Source of the DNA: an uncultured Desulfobacterales bacterium
Lineage (GTDB): Bacteria > Desulfobacterota > Desulfobacteria > Desulfobacterales > G020354645
Reading direction: 5' to 3'
Assembly (NCBI GenBank): GCA_947259865.1
Contig: CAMYNZ010000002.1
Coordinates: 1-35,669 of the forward strand
DNA length: 35,669 nucleotides
Within the stretch, counting starts at the first letter, position 1; every line of letters starts with the position of its first letter. Positions 16,710 to 24,712 of this stretch are shown here, piece by piece. The position numbers were made by a program, and so were the translations under genes. The notes beneath the pieces are model-generated. The model was given only the letters and a program-made list of their open reading frames with translations. It was not told where the DNA came from and ran no database searches.

Positions 16710-17678
16710 TTACTTTGCGTAGCCCATTTCTTTGTAGTAGCGCAAGGCGCCCGGATGCACGGGAATACGGGCCCCCATCATTGCTTTTTCGGGTTTGGAA
16801 TCTTCTATGGCTTTCTTTTTAACTTTGGCCAGCTCAGGAAAGTTGGCATACAGGGTTTTGACGATTTTGTAGGCCAGATCATCCGATACATCCTTGTGAA
16901 TAATAATAGCGGTTACGGTGCCCACCGCCGGGACATCGGATTCTAGACCCTTGTAAGCGCCTCTGGGTATCACGGTTTCCATCAGTCCGGGTTCCATCCC
17001 TATGACTTTTTTCATGTGCTGCCGGTCGACGGAAAGAAAGCGTACACCCGGACGAAAGTTCAGATCGATGATGGTGGACTGGGGACAGGACGTCACGGCC
17101 ATATAGGCGTCGCTGTGGCCGTCTTTCATAAGAGCCGCAGAATCGGAGTAGCCTACATAGTTTACCATCCCGCCGTTTTTCTTGATGCTGTCGAAGGTGA
17201 TGTCGTAAGCCTTCAGGACCTGTTCAGCGATAACGGTTCCCGAGAAGCCCACCTTCCCGGGGACGATGCGCTTATCTTTCAGATCGGCCACCGAAACGAT
17301 TTTGCTGGACTTTGGGACCGCTATTTGAAAGACACCGGGATACAGGGACATCAGATGCCGCAGGTTGCTGTTTTTTTTGTCAAACTTGCCGCGGGCGTTG
17401 AAGGCGTTGTACGCCGTGTGGGTGTAAGTCCAGCCCAGGTCAGCCCGTCCCCCGTTGACGGCTTTACAGTTACCCACGCCGCCGCCGGGGCCGTTGGATG
17501 TCGAAATGTTGAGGTTTTTTTCCACGATGCTCATCATGGCCGAGCCCAGCGGGTACCAGGATCCGCCTTCGGGGCCCGAGAACATCCTTAGAAACTTTTT
17601 GTCTGCCTGGGCAGCTGGGGCGATCAGTAATATAGACACAACCACCGAGACCAGCACGATAAAACTTTTCTGCTTCAT
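16710..17678 (-). CDS. TAXI-family TRAP transporter solute-binding protein
   Basis: This 322-residue protein starts with a Sec signal peptide (positively charged start, hydrophobic stretch to ..APAAQA), followed by the TAXI family pattern: FLRMFSGPEGGSWYPLGSAM, ISTSNGPGGGVGNCKAVNGGRADLGW, and the later DLKDKRIVPGKVGFSG and ESDVPAVGTV. It should bind an organic solute in the periplasm and deliver it to the fused permease downstream. The ATG at 17678 has a strong GGAGGAG 3 bases upstream region and was preferred to an in-frame start 15 bases earlier. Gene order binding protein, permease, small protein fits a TAXI operon. The ligand is unknown. Confidence 0.9.
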   Translation of the reverse strand: MKQKSFIVLVSVVVSILLIAPAAQADKKFLRMFSGPEGGSWYPLGSAMMSIVEKNLNISTSNGPGGGVGNCKAVNGGRADLGWTYTHTAYNAFNARGKFDKKNSNLRHLMSLYPGVFQIAVPKSSKIVSVADLKDKRIVPGKVGFSGTVIAEQVLKAYDITFDSIKKNGGMVNYVGYSDSAALMKDGHSDAYMAVTSCPQSTIIDLNFRPGVRFLSVDRQHMKKVIGMEPGLMETVIPRGAYKGLESDVPAVGTVTAIIIHKDVSDDLAYKIVKTLYANFPELAKVKKKAIEDSKPEKAMMGARIPVHPGALRYYKEMGYAK

Positions 17679-18031
17679 TTCTCCTCCTTTCAACCGTTTT
17701 CGGTTGTTAAAGGTCCGCCCCTTGAATTCAAAAGCGCATCAGTGCTTTAAATCGTGCACCTGCAACCGGGTGCCTCGCATCCGGTTTGTAAGGTAAGCAA
17801 TCAGGGCAGAGTTAAGTTTTGTTGAAAGCCGGGACCAGCCAAACATTGCTTTTTGTCAAAGACCCAAGTAATCTATTAGTAATTGATCAAAAAGGAGCTT
17901 GTCAAGAAATCTATAACGTTCCCACGATATGGAATGCCGAACGGCTGCTTGGCAACCCGGATGATGTGTCCCAAAACCGGGGGTCGCATGCCGCCGGTCG
18001 TATATTCCGTTTTTCAGATCGTTCGTATCTC
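17679..18031. other. divergent intergenic region without a clear gene
   Basis: This 353-base gap separates the TAXI gene (minus) from the lipoprotein gene (plus). A perfect minus-strand TTGACA lies at 17900-17905, but the matching -10 is poor, so no promoter is called. An open frame continues upstream from the lipoprotein to 17819, but its translation lacks a signal peptide-like start or a family resemblance and I do not treat it as coding. A CACC..GGGTG and CCGG-rich palindromic patch lies at about 17757-17785. Confidence 0.4.
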
Positions 18032-18553
18032 ATGACAAAATTGGCCATAAAAATTGTTTTGGTACTGGCGGTATTGACGATTTCAGGTTGTACAGATTTC
18101 GATAACACCAATAATGATCTGCCGCAAAAACTGGGCGATTTGACGCTTTCTAAAGTAATTCAAGGCAGCCAGGCTGATGGTGTAATTCAAAAAATGCATG
18201 GTAAAAAGCTGGGTGCCAGCCTGAATTTCATCGGTTATTACGGGAATGAGGATGCCGGAAATATACTTTACCTGAGTATTTATGAAAATAATGAAACAGC
18301 AAAGGCGGATTTGATGAAAATGGCGATGAAAATGGCAGGCGGCACCCGGGTATTTGCCCCGCTAACCTTTGGTGAAATGGGCGACAAGGTTCAGTTTCGC
18401 ACCGAGGGAATGGGGTTCGCGCATTATTTTTACCGGGTCGATAATATTTTGATCTGGTGGCAGGCAATCCCCGAAAAAGCTGAATCAACGCTCAAGTCAT
18501 TGCTCCGCTATGATTTTACGTCTCTGAAGAAAAAGCCGGCGTCCCGGAAGTAA
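18032..18553 (+). CDS. lipoprotein of unknown function
   Basis: This 173-residue protein begins with a lipoprotein signal: MTKLAIK, a hydrophobic run, then the lipobox ISGC with the lipidated Cys at residue 20. The rest is soluble and contains GNILYLSIYENNETAKADLM and a run of Met/Lys; I recognise no domain. The ATG at 18032 is set by the signal peptide although no strong ribosome binding site is visible; a longer frame back to 17819 is unlikely. Asp at positions +3 and +5 after the Cys does not decide inner or outer membrane. It is followed 96 bases later by the small membrane protein gene. Confidence 0.6.
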   Translation: MTKLAIKIVLVLAVLTISGCTDFDNTNNDLPQKLGDLTLSKVIQGSQADGVIQKMHGKKLGASLNFIGYYGNEDAGNILYLSIYENNETAKADLMKMAMKMAGGTRVFAPLTFGEMGDKVQFRTEGMGFAHYFYRVDNILIWWQAIPEKAESTLKSLLRYDFTSLKKKPASRK

Positions 18554-18649
18554 GGACATTGAAAAAGGCACGGGGCTCCGATTAAATGGCTGCAAACGAA
18601 TGTATTTTGCAGACTAATTACACTTAGCACAATCGGGAGGAGGAAAAAA

Positions 18650-18916
18650 ATGAAACTCAATCTAAAGGCTCTAACGGTTACTTTTGCAATTTTGTGGGCG
18701 GGGGTTTTATTTGTTGTGGGCGTGGCAAATATCGTTTGGTCGGGATACGGCATGGCGTTTTTGCAGATGATGGCTTCGATCTATCCCGGTTATGCTGCCT
18801 CCGGTTCGTTCGGTGATGTGATCGTCGGCAGTCTTTATGCGTTGGTTGACGGCGCAATTATGGGATTGATTCTGAGCGGGCTTTACAATTTTATGGCTGG
18901 CAGATTCAGCGGTTGA
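18650..18916 (+). CDS. small holin-like membrane protein
   Basis: An 88-residue protein with two to three hydrophobic segments: residues about 8-30 (VTFAILWAGVLFVVGVANIVW), a loop with YPGYAASGSFGDVIVG, and about 58-82 with the LYALVDGAIMGLILSGLYN motif. Similar short proteins with YPGY and a VDG..GxxxxxLYN block are widespread and are often labelled bacteriophage holin, but no phage genes are nearby, so a lysis role is not implied. A strong GGGAGGAGG ribosome binding site precedes the ATG. Confidence 0.7.
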   Translation: MKLNLKALTVTFAILWAGVLFVVGVANIVWSGYGMAFLQMMASIYPGYAASGSFGDVIVGSLYALVDGAIMGLILSGLYNFMAGRFSG

Positions 18917-18946
18917 GACGCTTTAGCCTTCACGATTTTCCGTTTA

Positions 18947-19060
18947 CTATTCGTAGAATAACCGCAGATAAGCACAAAAACGCTTGCGATTTTTGGGCTT
19001 GGATTGCAGCAGCCTCGCAATATTTCGCCATCTTTCCTTAGCCGTCTTTGCGGGTGTCAT
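18947..19060 (-). CDS. small basic protein, 37 residues, unrecognised
   Basis: A minus-strand frame runs from the ATG at 19060 to the TAG at 18947-18949 and encodes 37 residues, rich in Lys and Arg (13 in total) with ERWRNIARLLQS suggesting an amphipathic helix. AAGGAG (19067-19072) lies exactly 6 bases before the ATG, and a well-formed sigma-70 promoter lies about 70 bases upstream (19128-19156). The combination of promoter, ribosome binding site and ORF supports a real small gene. The composition resembles nucleic-acid-binding or toxin-like peptides, but no function is assigned. Confidence 0.5.
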   Translation of the reverse strand: MTPAKTAKERWRNIARLLQSKPKNRKRFCAYLRLFYE

Positions 19061-19127
19061 ACTTTTCTCCTTGATAGAAATTTTCAGATTTTACGGTTAT
19101 TTTTCCCGTCTTGATTTGTCAGGGTGC

Positions 19128-19156
19128 TTTATAGTGTTATCAGCACGTAGCATCAA
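19128..19156 (-). promoter_or_regulatory. sigma-70 promoter for the 37-residue ORF
   Basis: On the minus strand, TTGATG (19151-19156) and TATAAA (19128-19133) are separated by 17 bases. Transcription would start near 19121, giving a leader of about 60 bases to the ATG at 19060. Confidence 0.55.
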
Positions 19157-19197
19157 AACTTGAGAAAAATGGATTTATTTCATGAAAATTTCTATGC

Positions 19198-19312
19198 AAC
19201 AGCGGTGCCAGCCAAAATTAAACAGATCGGATATATAAATATATACGCAATATCAATAAGTTATAGGTTATATTTATATCCGGCTCTCCGGCCCTGAAAA
19301 GAAACCGCTGTT
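19198..19312. repeat. nested inverted repeat in an AT-rich spacer
   Basis: Outer arms AACAGCGG (19198-19205) and CCGCTGTT (19305-19312) are perfect inverted repeats. Inside, CGGATATATAAATATA (from 19228) faces TATATTTATATCCG (19269-19282), an inverted repeat broken only by a two-base bulge. The centre is AT-rich. The whole 460-base gap 19061-19522 otherwise holds only the small-ORF promoter; an open frame at 19339-19542 has no family resemblance and is not called. The structure could be a cruciform, an operator or a decayed element. Confidence 0.5.
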
Positions 19313-19522
19313 CAACATTTTGACAAATCGCTAATGATTTGACGAATCATCGATGGCGCCAGAGGGTGATGGGTGTGATCGATGATCGTGTGATCGGTGT
19401 AAAATTTTGGATAGTTGGTAGGGAAACTGTTATATGGGGACGCATATCAGCCTTTAATGGACCTTTGGACAAATCCATTTGTGTTCCCATAAGTGCGGTG
19501 CCAGCCGCGATAATTCCGCTGC

Positions 19523-20218
19523 TCAGCCTGCTATTTCAGTGAGAAATATTTCTTGTGTGATTTTTTGCCCCGGTTCGATAAATAAAAAATCTTTTTTATT
19601 ACACGGGCCTCGAAGTAGCTTTTTAAAATAGTCAAGACTGCCCTGAATCTCTTCGTATTCCTTTTTGAAAAAGCGGGCGTTTTCCATGGCCCTGGCCCGC
19701 AATGAATCCAAATTGCCAATACCGGTATTAATAAGTGTGATGTGGCTGTAGTTTTTTAGTTCTTCCTCCATGGCCCACACGGCCGTTTCCCGGCCCAAAC
19801 GGGGTGAATAATCATCTTCCACAATGCCCATCGGATCCTTTTTCTCCGCAACCCATCCGGGGGTCAAGTAGTATGTCCCCGGTCGGGAATGAAAAACCTT
19901 TAAATAAGCTGCATGCGATCCCAAAAAAAACGAGATGCAATCATGGCAGCGGGGGATAATCAAACCTTGCTTTCCCGCTGTAACATCTACGATTCCGTTG
20001 GAGCACAGACCGTAGCCCAAAACGATATTCGCAGCACTTTCAGCGACACGATCAATCTCCTCCTGGATAAAAGGGGCCATTTTTTGCGGCACGCGGTGCA
20101 ATCCCTGATCCAGGTACCGGACTTCGACATCGTCTTGCTTGCGACGGAGCGCTTCCAACTCCGGTTGTATTACGCGGCAGGCCACAATTACGCGCGACGC
20201 TTTTTTATGATTTGGCAA
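19523..20218 (-). CDS. DUF1638 domain-containing protein
   Basis: A 231-residue soluble protein matching DUF1638: VIVACRVIQPELEALRR near the start, QEEIDRVAESAANIVLGYGLCSNGIVDV, IIPRCHDCISFFLGS with its Cys pair, and PGTYYLTPGWVAEKKDP. The start is TTG at 20218 with AAAGGAG about 10 bases upstream. DUF1638 genes are frequently found beside corrinoid methyltransferase systems, as here, where the upstream genes are a stress protein, a corrinoid protein and two UroD-family proteins. The conserved Cys and His residues suggest metal or cofactor binding, but the biochemical role is unknown. Confidence 0.8.
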   Translation of the reverse strand: MPNHKKASRVIVACRVIQPELEALRRKQDDVEVRYLDQGLHRVPQKMAPFIQEEIDRVAESAANIVLGYGLCSNGIVDVTAGKQGLIIPRCHDCISFFLGSHAAYLKVFHSRPGTYYLTPGWVAEKKDPMGIVEDDYSPRLGRETAVWAMEEELKNYSHITLINTGIGNLDSLRARAMENARFFKKEYEEIQGSLDYFKKLLRGPCNKKDFLFIEPGQKITQEIFLTEIAG

Positions 20219-20336
20219 TATATAGACGCTCCTTTCCAGCTCAAGACTTTATCAATCACTTGGCCATGATACCGTATCACCGCCATGGGGTAGGACGGGA
20301 TTGCGTTGACCGCCTTCTGTTTTTTTATAGGTCCGT

Positions 20337-20804
20337 TTACAGAGTGGGGGCACACTGGGGAGGCCGCACAATCAAAACCGGGACGCAGGACCAGCGGATG
20401 ACACGCTCGGCCACGCTTCCCATGACCCATCGGCTCACACCGGAACGGCCATGGGTGGCCATAATAACCAAATCCGCTTCCTGATGTGCGGCGAAATCGG
20501 CGATAGTTTCAGCGGCTTTGCCTGTTACCAGCTTACCTGATAAAGTTACCTTATCATACGGAAGGCTGCTTATCAGTTGATCCATATAATTTCGCGCCGC
20601 TGTTTCATGCCGTTTCTCAAATGCCTGGGATTCATCTTTCCCCATTATGAAATCACCACCAGCAACAGCAGGCGTCAACGGTTCAATTACGCGTAAAAAG
20701 ATTATTTCTTTGACGCCGCAATCGTTAGCTATATTCTCTATATGCGGAAGCACACATTCTGCCAGCTCTGATCCATCGACGGGAACCAATATTTTGTTGT
20801 ACAT
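20337..20804 (-). CDS. universal stress protein (UspA family)
   Basis: A 155-residue single-domain Usp. It opens with [21 protein letters not shown] and closes with the ATP-binding signature [21 protein letters not shown] followed by CVPVLIV (G-2x-G-9x-G(S/T) pattern intact). It should be a nucleotide-binding cytoplasmic dimer induced under stress. AAAGG lies 8 bases before the ATG. It sits between the corrinoid protein and DUF1638 genes on the same strand, with gaps of 196 and 118 bases, so it could share a transcript. Confidence 0.9.
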   Translation of the reverse strand: MYNKILVPVDGSELAECVLPHIENIANDCGVKEIIFLRVIEPLTPAVAGGDFIMGKDESQAFEKRHETAARNYMDQLISSLPYDKVTLSGKLVTGKAAETIADFAAHQEADLVIMATHGRSGVSRWVMGSVAERVIRWSCVPVLIVRPPQCAPTL

Positions 20805-20964
20805 TTTTTCAGCCTTTCTTTTATACTCCCAGCATGCAGCGGGATAAACGTATTGTCGATCTTCAATTGACCACCCCGAAAGCCTTACTTGATTTTAATT
20901 GCTTTAAGCTTGCGTGGCATGCTTTTGCTAAAGTAGCGCCGTGCTTTTGAAAGAAATATTGTCA

Positions 20965-20993
20965 AACCGGCAGTCAAATAATTTAGCCGGGTT
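20965..20993 (-). terminator. possible terminator after the corrinoid protein gene
   Basis: On the minus strand AACCCGGC (20986-20993) pairs with GCCGGTT (20965-20971) with one bulged base, followed downstream by TGACAATATTTCTTTC. It lies 8 bases past the corrinoid gene stop. The T-rich tract is interrupted. Confidence 0.35.
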
Positions 20994-21000
20994 ATAAATG

Positions 21001-21636
21001 TTATGAAACAAGGTGTCTGGCTAACTGGACGGCTTCGGCCGCATCTTTTCCATAGCCGTCCGATCCGATTTTCTTTGCGAAGGCCGCATCAATGGGCGCA
21101 CCGCCCACGATTACTTTTACGTTTTTTCGTAAGCCATTTTCTTCCAGTGCCTTTATGACATTTCTCATTTCGGGCATTGTGGTGGTTAAAAGTGCGGACA
21201 GGCCCAAAATATCCGGCTTGACTTCTTGCACCTGCTGGATAACTTTTTCGACGTTCAAGTCCACGCCCAGATCGATTACCTTGAAGCCGGCCCCTTCCAA
21301 TATCATAATGACCAGGTTTTTTCCGATATCATGCATATCTCCCTGGACCGTTCCCATCAAAATAGTGCCTTTGTATTCAGTCTTTCCCGCCCCTAATAAC
21401 GGTTTAATGATATCCAGGCCTTTCTTCATCGAAACGGCCGAAACAAGCATTTCCGGCACGAAAATCTCACTGCGCGAAAATTTTTGGCCCACAACATCCA
21501 TTGCGGCAATCAATGAGTCATTTATAATGTCATTCATATCTAAATTTTGGTCCAGGGCCTTTTTTACCAGATCCTCTATTTCCAGATGCTTGCCATTAAC
21601 GACCGCAGTTTTTATTGCTTGAAGATGTTCATTCAT
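21001..21636 (-). CDS. methyltransferase cognate corrinoid protein
   Basis: A 211-residue protein with a helical cap domain (residues about 1-85, ending PLLGAG) and a B12-binding domain with the base-off signature D100-M-H102-D-I-G105 (GTVQGDMHDIGKNLV), plus GLSALLTTTMPEM and IVGGAPIDAAFAKKIGSDGYGKDA. This is the corrinoid carrier of MtaC/MtbC/MttC type methyl-transfer systems: His102 replaces the lower ligand of cobalt. It would accept a methyl group from a substrate methyltransferase and pass it to an MtaA-like enzyme or to tetrahydrofolate. GAGGA is 9 bases before the ATG. The substrate-side partner is not in the window. Confidence 0.92.
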   Translation of the reverse strand: MNEHLQAIKTAVVNGKHLEIEDLVKKALDQNLDMNDIINDSLIAAMDVVGQKFSRSEIFVPEMLVSAVSMKKGLDIIKPLLGAGKTEYKGTILMGTVQGDMHDIGKNLVIMILEGAGFKVIDLGVDLNVEKVIQQVQEVKPDILGLSALLTTTMPEMRNVIKALEENGLRKNVKVIVGGAPIDAAFAKKIGSDGYGKDAAEAVQLARHLVS

Positions 21637-21721
21637 GACTATAGTCCTCTCTGTTTTGCCCTATTTGAACGAAAGTCGAAGATGCGCCAGATCCGAGGCG
21701 TTCAGGAGCGAAGCCCAAAGG

Positions 21722-21846
21722 GTAAACAAAATGGAGTGGTTTTTGAAATTTATGACTATCTGATGTAAGTGTTGTGATGAATCTTTGGATTTCATGAGAT
21801 AGGCGACAAATTTTTGGTTTTTATAATACTCTTCCATTTTGTTTAC
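21722..21846. repeat. 14-bp perfect inverted repeat between corrinoid and UroD genes
   Basis: GTAAACAAAATGGA (21722-21735) and TCCATTTTGTTTAC (21833-21846) are perfect inverted repeats with a 97-base spacer. They fill most of the 222-base gap between the UroD-family gene and the corrinoid protein gene. The flank at 21678-21715 (GATGCGCCAGATCCGAGGCG..) looks like a repetitive palindromic-type sequence. No gene is seen. Confidence 0.5.
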
Positions 21847-21858
21847 GTTCGATTAGGG

Positions 21859-22938
21859 TCATATGCTGATGGGATAAGTACCGTATTTCAAAGCGGTGTC
21901 CCGCATTACCATGTAATTTTCAAATTTGGCCCAATGAGGCACCGAATTGCCCGATCCAATGCAATATCCGCCACCCGGGGCCACTTTTCGGATGAGCTCT
22001 TTGACGCGTTCCTCAACCTCGCCGGGCGTTCCACTTCGCAAAAGTTCATTGGATACATTACCTACAAGACAAATACGGTTCCCGTACATTTCATTTACCT
22101 TCTCTATATCCATGCACGTCGGGTCGATGGGTTGCAACACCTCCACCCCGATGTCGATGATGTCCTCCATGAGCATCATGAGATCACCGTCTGAATGCAT
22201 AAAAAAAATACGATCATTTTGATGGCAACGGGTGGCCATTTCACGGTACCAGGGAAATACATGGTCTCTTAAGGCCTGGGGAGAAATCATGGGACCGGTA
22301 CCAAAAGCAATGTCGTCAACCACCCAGACGGCATCTACATAGGGCAGCGCAAATATCTCTTTTAATCCCTGGAATTGGATTTCGGCAACCTTCCGAAACA
22401 CATCTGCCACAAGCTTTTCGTCCATGATTAATTTCAGGGCAAAATCATTGAAACCCATGAGCATCCAGGTCAATGTAAAGACTTTACCTGAAACTGCAAT
22501 TACTTTCATGCCATCGGGCAGCAGATCTTTTATTTTGTAGAAGCTGCTGAAATCCAGCTCGGCCGCAACATCCCAGGGAAATTTTTCGAAATCTTCACGG
22601 GTTTTTATAAAACTGTGCGTCTCCAGATTCCAGGCCTCGTCTTTGTCTGCGTCAGGTGAATCCTTGAGCATGACATCTCGAATTACCTTCGAGATTTTCG
22701 ACTCCTGGGTGACTTTGCCCGGTGTCATCATACCCACCGTCAAAGGGATATAATCATAGCCCGCTTTCAACCAGAATTCGACCTGGGATTCAAGATCCTC
22801 CGCTTTGACCTCCCGACCCAGAAATTGGCTTTGTATCGAGTATTCGATGAGGGCTTCACAGAGGGGGACCCTGTCCGGCTCTTCATGTCGAACAGTTTTG
22901 CGGATCCGGTTAAAATCCGGTTTTAATTCCATATCCAT
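21859..22938 (-). CDS. uroporphyrinogen decarboxylase family protein
   Basis: A 359-residue URO-D fold protein, as used in corrinoid methyl transfer rather than haem synthesis. The N terminus reads RIRKTVRHEEPDRVPLCEALIEY, the usual start of this subgroup. Central VSGKVFTLTWMLMGF and DAVWVVDDIAFGTGPMISP follow, then FFMHSDGDLMMLMEDIIDIGVEVLQPIDP and RICLVGNVSNELLRSGT. The MtaA zinc motif HxC is replaced by HSDG, so zinc and thiol activation as in MtaA are uncertain. AAGGAG 7 bases before the ATG and a 21-base gap after the MtaA-like gene show an operon. Likely role: methyl transfer with the adjacent corrinoid protein. Confidence 0.85.
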   Translation of the reverse strand: MDMELKPDFNRIRKTVRHEEPDRVPLCEALIEYSIQSQFLGREVKAEDLESQVEFWLKAGYDYIPLTVGMMTPGKVTQESKISKVIRDVMLKDSPDADKDEAWNLETHSFIKTREDFEKFPWDVAAELDFSSFYKIKDLLPDGMKVIAVSGKVFTLTWMLMGFNDFALKLIMDEKLVADVFRKVAEIQFQGLKEIFALPYVDAVWVVDDIAFGTGPMISPQALRDHVFPWYREMATRCHQNDRIFFMHSDGDLMMLMEDIIDIGVEVLQPIDPTCMDIEKVNEMYGNRICLVGNVSNELLRSGTPGEVEERVKELIRKVAPGGGYCIGSGNSVPHWAKFENYMVMRDTALKYGTYPISI

Positions 22939-22959
22939 TTAATGCTCCTTTCATTGGGT

Positions 22960-23970
22960 CTAGTATCCGTCGTGTGCGGCCGAAACGATTGCTTTGAGAT
23001 TTTCCAGGGGCGTTGCCAGCGGTACGGCGCACTCCGGGCCGATGATGTCCACGCCGGCATCAACTGCATAGCGTACCTGTTGATATACGTCTTCCGGAGA
23101 ACCCTGGTAAAGAACCCGGGGATTATTCACATTTCCGACCATGCACATCCGATCACCCACCTTTTTTACGGCAGCTTGCGCATCGACCTGCCATTCGAAA
23201 TGATAGCCATCAAACCCCGCCGCAGCAAACAGCTCCAGCCGGTCCATACAGTTGCCGCAGACATGCAGGATCAAAGGGCCTTCTATTGTCGCGGTCAGTT
23301 CCTGATGAACGGGTAACAGATATTCCTCATAGTGATAAGGTCCAACCAGATTGCCGGTGGCATGATCCGCTATCACCACCACATCGGCTCCAGCCTGAAA
23401 CTGTGCCCTGGCAGAGGCGATGGTCGCCGGCAGCAATTGGCGGAGCATCCGCTTTATTTTATCTTTTTGGTCCATGCCCACTTGAAGCAGGAAATTTTGA
23501 GTTCCTGCCATGTGATAGGATAAGGTCCATGGCCCCATGGTTTTGCCAAAGATGGCCGCCTGACCGCCGACGTGACGGCGCAAAATGGAAAGCGCATCAA
23601 AAACGACACGCAAGGAAGGTTTCTCCAGGAAATCCTCAGGTAGTCGGATGTCAGAAAAGTCTGCATGCGGGAAGTTTTTAGTATCCGGCATTCGGTCTCT
23701 ATCGCCCCAATCCACCTCGCATCCGAGAGCTGCCGCCTCCTGGTCAACGCTATACTCCGGCATCACCGTATCAAAGCCCAGGATTTCATGCCCCGCCAGG
23801 GCCAGTTCTGCCATGGCCTGGGCATCCAGGTGGGCCTCGGGGAAGGAGATTCCGCAGGCGTCCATAAGGCCGTGACAAACAATGGAGGTCGGATTTCCAA
23901 CCGGCGGCCGCTGACCCTTGATCCCCTTGTACAGGGCCGACATAATCAGATTGTAAGATGTTGATTTCAC
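22960..23970 (-). CDS. MtaA/CmuA-family methyltransferase (UroD fold)
   Basis: A 336-residue protein with the features of methylcobamide methyltransferases of the MtaA/CmuA group. The zinc site is intact: His236 and Cys238 in ILHVCGNCMDRLELF and Cys314 in IIGPECAVPLATP. Other blocks are VGNPTSIVCHGLMDACG, GFDTVMPEYSVDQEAAALGCEV and FGKTMGPWTLSYHMAG. Such enzymes move a methyl group from a corrinoid protein to a thiol acceptor (coenzyme M in methanogens; in bacteria usually another acceptor). The start is GTG at 23970 with AAAGGA 10 bases upstream. It is the first gene of a minus-strand operon with the second UroD protein and probably the corrinoid protein. Confidence 0.85.
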   Translation of the reverse strand: MKSTSYNLIMSALYKGIKGQRPPVGNPTSIVCHGLMDACGISFPEAHLDAQAMAELALAGHEILGFDTVMPEYSVDQEAAALGCEVDWGDRDRMPDTKNFPHADFSDIRLPEDFLEKPSLRVVFDALSILRRHVGGQAAIFGKTMGPWTLSYHMAGTQNFLLQVGMDQKDKIKRMLRQLLPATIASARAQFQAGADVVVIADHATGNLVGPYHYEEYLLPVHQELTATIEGPLILHVCGNCMDRLELFAAAGFDGYHFEWQVDAQAAVKKVGDRMCMVGNVNNPRVLYQGSPEDVYQQVRYAVDAGVDIIGPECAVPLATPLENLKAIVSAAHDGY

Positions 23971-24076
23971 AAAAATTCGATCCTTTCCCGGATGCTGGAA
24001 AAGTGCAGGGAGTTCACCTCTTTAAATATCTAATCCTCGTCCCTTCAATCAGATTAAAGGTATTCGGGTCAACACT

Positions 24077-24712
24077 TCATTTTTTCAGCAGGCCTTTTAT
24101 CAAGGCAACAGCCTGCTGGGGCTGTATGTGAAAATTGTTGTAGACCACACCGCCTTCGGGGTCGATTATAACCGTCCAGGGGGTGCCGCCGGAGCGGTAT
24201 TGCCGCATTATCTCAGGAATTTGATGGGTATCGGGATTACCGGCGGCATGGGCCATGGGGATCTTCAACTCGTATTTAAGCTGATTGGGTCGCAATTTAT
24301 CTTGCGAATTGGAACGGTAGCCTTCAAAAACAGTTTGCACAGCCAAAAATTTGACCCGATCGTTTTCTTTAAATGCCTGGGTTAATTTTTTGAGGGTTGG
24401 AAACCCAACCGCATGACACCCCGGTCACCAATTTTGAAAGAAAAAGAGATAAATTACTTTACCCCGGAACGTGCCCAGTCTGATGGGTTCTATCTGCTTG
24501 CCATCTCCATCAATCCAGGTGGACAGGTTCAGCTCCGGGGCCTGCTGGCCGAGGATACCGTAGCGGGTGGCGGCCGATGCTGTCTGTAATCCGGCTATCG
24601 GTCCGGAATCCAATGAACGGTCCATATTGAAAAGAAAAATTATGCCGGCACAGGTTATAATAATCCCGGCGCGGGCGGCGGTTTTTAGTATAGCAGGTCT
24701 CTGTAGTTTCAT
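24077..24712 (-). CDS. selenocysteine-containing thioredoxin-like protein
   Basis: The frame is 211 residues long if the in-frame TGA at 24425-24427 is read as selenocysteine. The N-terminal part has a membrane anchor or signal (about residues 14-30) followed by QQAPELNLSTWID and GTFRGKVIYLFFFQNW. Then comes U96-P-G-C99-H, and downstream GFPTLKKLTQAF and GGTPWTVIIDPEGGVVYNN, with the cis-Pro loop TPW. This is the TlpA/AhpC-TSA thioredoxin fold with the redox pair U-x-x-C instead of C-x-x-C. Both halves are in one frame and both are conserved parts of one fold, so a nonsense mutation is less likely. A hairpin follows the TGA as a SECIS element should. It is probably an exported thiol-disulfide oxidoreductase. 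No SelA/B/C/D genes are in the window. Confidence 0.82.
24395..24427 (-). promoter_or_regulatory. UGA-Sec codon and bacterial SECIS-like hairpin
   Basis: On the minus strand, TGA (24425-24427) is followed after 14 bases by GGTTGG-GTTT-CCAACC, a perfect 6-bp stem with a 4-base loop starting with G (24395-24410). Distance from UGA to the apical loop is about 20 bases, inside the known range for bacterial SECIS elements, which also favour a G at the loop start. Confidence 0.7.

Noticed and set aside
17016..17591. 191-codon plus-strand frame
   Set aside because: Antisense to the TAXI binding protein.
18650..18916. Phage lysis gene (holin)
   Set aside because: The small membrane protein resembles proteins labelled holin, but no endolysin or other phage gene is nearby.
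19339..19542. 67-codon plus-strand frame in the AT-rich spacer
   Set aside because: No ribosome binding site, no family resemblance, and it runs into the end of the DUF1638 gene on the other strand.
24077..24346. Separate short gene for the C-terminal half of the selenoprotein
   Set aside because: The frame continues upstream without interruption to the TGA, the residues before it complete the thioredoxin fold, and no independent ribosome binding site is present.
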